The notes below the pieces were generated by a model. The model did not search any database. It was not told the origin of the DNA and saw nothing but the letters and a program-made list of their open reading frames with translations. The position numbers and the translations under genes were made by a program. 15,213 nt of DNA from assembly GCA_902803625.1 (NCBI GenBank), contig CADCQV010000064.1:1-15213 (forward strand), in the 5' to 3' direction. Source of the DNA: an uncultured Lachnospiraceae bacterium. Lineage in GTDB: Bacteria > Bacillota > Clostridia > Lachnospirales > Lachnospiraceae. Below are positions 14,339-15,213 of this stretch, in pieces (position 1 is the first letter of the stretch; each line of letters starts with the position of its first letter).

Positions 14339-15213
14339 GTACTCAATGTACCCGTAATAATTCCCCGTTCCTTCAAGTGTGACTTTGCCTCCTGGAGACA
14401 AAGTGGCGTTTACGGCCGACTTAAAGTCTTTATCCTTAACTTTGCTGTATTTAAGCTTTAGCTCCTTCTCTTTACCGTTATTATATTTTATGCTTAGCCC
14501 GGCCTTTTTAAGCTTCATCCTGTTCTTATCAAAGGAACCTTTTTTTATTATATAGCGGTTTTCTTTCCCGCTGCCGTCGGTATAGTTTCCGGAGCTTCCC
14601 GAAATGCCGATAAATATGGGATATACAGGGATCACAAGCTTAAGCTCCGTCCCTGCGCCGGGCTCCATTAGATCAGCATCGGTTAAAGTGCTGCTCTTAT
14701 TATTTTTAAGCTTTTTATTAAGCTCCCTGATCTCCTTATCAAGCGCTTTCCCGAGAGTCCGGTCAAGCTCCCTGTCCTCCAGTACTATTCCTGAAAGATA
14801 TGCCGCATTACCTATGCCTTTGATATTTCCGGACATCCTGCCGAAGCAGTCAAAGCTTGCGTTCTTTGCGTTCTTGATCTTTGCCTTCTTTACCCTTGCT
14901 TCCTTCCATTCGCCGCTATTTTCGGAGTAGAATACTTTCACATCTATATCGTTATTTTTAGACCTGCCTGTCTTATTCTTATTATAAAGATGCTTTCTCC
15001 CGTCTGCACGGAGAGCCCCGTTCATACTGAGCTTAACCCGGTATTTCTTAGACGTATCCTTTCCGCCCGCCGTTATGGCTGAATCAAAGACTACCTCGGA
15101 AGTACTGCTGACCCTGCTTTCAATGGCTTTATCCAGCCCGGAAAGAATCTTATTTTTGGATAAGGCGGAAACATTCGGATCATTAAGAAGCGCCATTTCA
15201 TTTTCCGTCACAA
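14336..15213 (-). CDS. C-terminal part of an exported protein sharing the protease's lysine-rich module (5' end outside window)
   Basis: 292 codons are visible and the frame is open at the window edge. A GTG at 15209-15211 should not be taken as the start: it aligns inside the homologous region of the protease (TENEMALLNDPNVSALSKN against TDKEKAALEDPGVSTVSKN). The whole visible part matches residues about 689-984 of the subtilisin-like protein in order. Shared blocks are DKAIESR, VKLSMN.ALR.DGRKH, NND followed by a beta strand, TLGKAL..EI.EL.KKLK, LVIP.YP.FIG, LKLKYS and TGNY.GY. It is rich in lysine and lacks LPXTG. What precedes it (protease, Ig-like, other) cannot be seen. The TGA stop lies within the third copy of the adjacent repeat, and the tail (GYIEY) is three residues shorter than the protease tail (GYVRFTE). 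Confidence 0.85.
   Translation of the reverse strand, partial: VTENEMALLNDPNVSALSKNKILSGLDKAIESRVSSTSEVVFDSAITAGGKDTSKKYRVKLSMNGALRADGRKHLYNKNKTGRSKNNDIDVKVFYSENSGEWKEARVKKAKIKNAKNASFDCFGRMSGNIKGIGNAAYLSGIVLEDRELDRTLGKALDKEIRELNKKLKNNKSSTLTDADLMEPGAGTELKLVIPVYPIFIGISGSSGNYTDGSGKENRYIIKKGSFDKNRMKLKKAGLSIKYNNGKEKELKLKYSKVKDKDFKSAVNATLSPGGKVTLEGTGNYYGYIEY

Noticed and set aside
14161..14382. A plus-strand reading frame made of CHPEERLRRRIF repeats
   Set aside because: It is only the translation of the 105-bp tandem array and has no ribosome binding site or independent coding signal.
15209..15211. GTG as start codon of the right-edge gene
   Set aside because: Homology with the protease module continues through and past this codon, the frame is open to the window edge, and no signal peptide follows.

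Overview
The window looks like a chromosomal segment of a low-to-moderate G+C Gram-positive anaerobe, most likely of the class Clostridia and probably Lachnospiraceae. This is an inference from four things: strong AGGAGG-type ribosome binding sites, secreted proteins that combine bacterial Ig-like, BspA-type leucine-rich and lysine-rich Ig-like modules, a GtrII-type membrane glycosyltransferase, and intergenic TGTCATYCTGAG palindromic repeats. No rRNA, tRNA, CRISPR array, transposase or phage gene was seen.

Layout, left to right. (1) 1-2464, minus strand: a purB-purA operon (adenylosuccinate lyase, then adenylosuccinate synthetase cut by the window edge), with a palindromic repeat between the genes and a good sigma-A-type promoter plus a leader hairpin upstream of purB. 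(2) 2619-3623, plus strand: a small two-gene operon that looks like a toxin-antitoxin or defence-type unit. It holds a Phd/YefM-type protein with an extra C-terminal domain, overlapping a 128-aa protein of unknown function. Its near-consensus promoter overlaps direct repeats that look like an autoregulatory operator. (3) 3659-6613, minus strand: a 984-aa secreted subtilisin-like protease, convergent with the two-gene unit. (4) 6647-6927: a composite repeat region with a short tandem array, palindromic elements and a terminator-like hairpin. (5) 6931-14048, minus strand: a tightly packed run of five genes. In transcription order they are a secreted leucine-rich-repeat protein, a GtrII-like polytopic membrane glycosyltransferase, a GNAT acetyltransferase, a fructosamine-kinase-family protein and a secreted SH3/NlpC-P60 peptidoglycan endopeptidase. 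(6) 14089-14338: a 105-bp tandem repeat array. (7) 14336-15213, minus strand: the C-terminal part of another exported protein, whose beginning lies outside the window.

The main theme is the cell surface. Four exported proteins (protease, peptidoglycan hydrolase, LRR protein, edge protein) sit together, and none shows an LPXTG or SLH anchor. The protease and the edge protein share a lysine-rich C-terminal module of about 290 residues, and the LRR protein ends in a more distant version of it. This module is a candidate for an undescribed wall-binding or assembly domain. The Phd/YefM pair is the second candidate for an undescribed system. The palindromic repeats lie directly downstream of stop codons in all three places where they occur, and in one case they appear to supply the stop codon itself.
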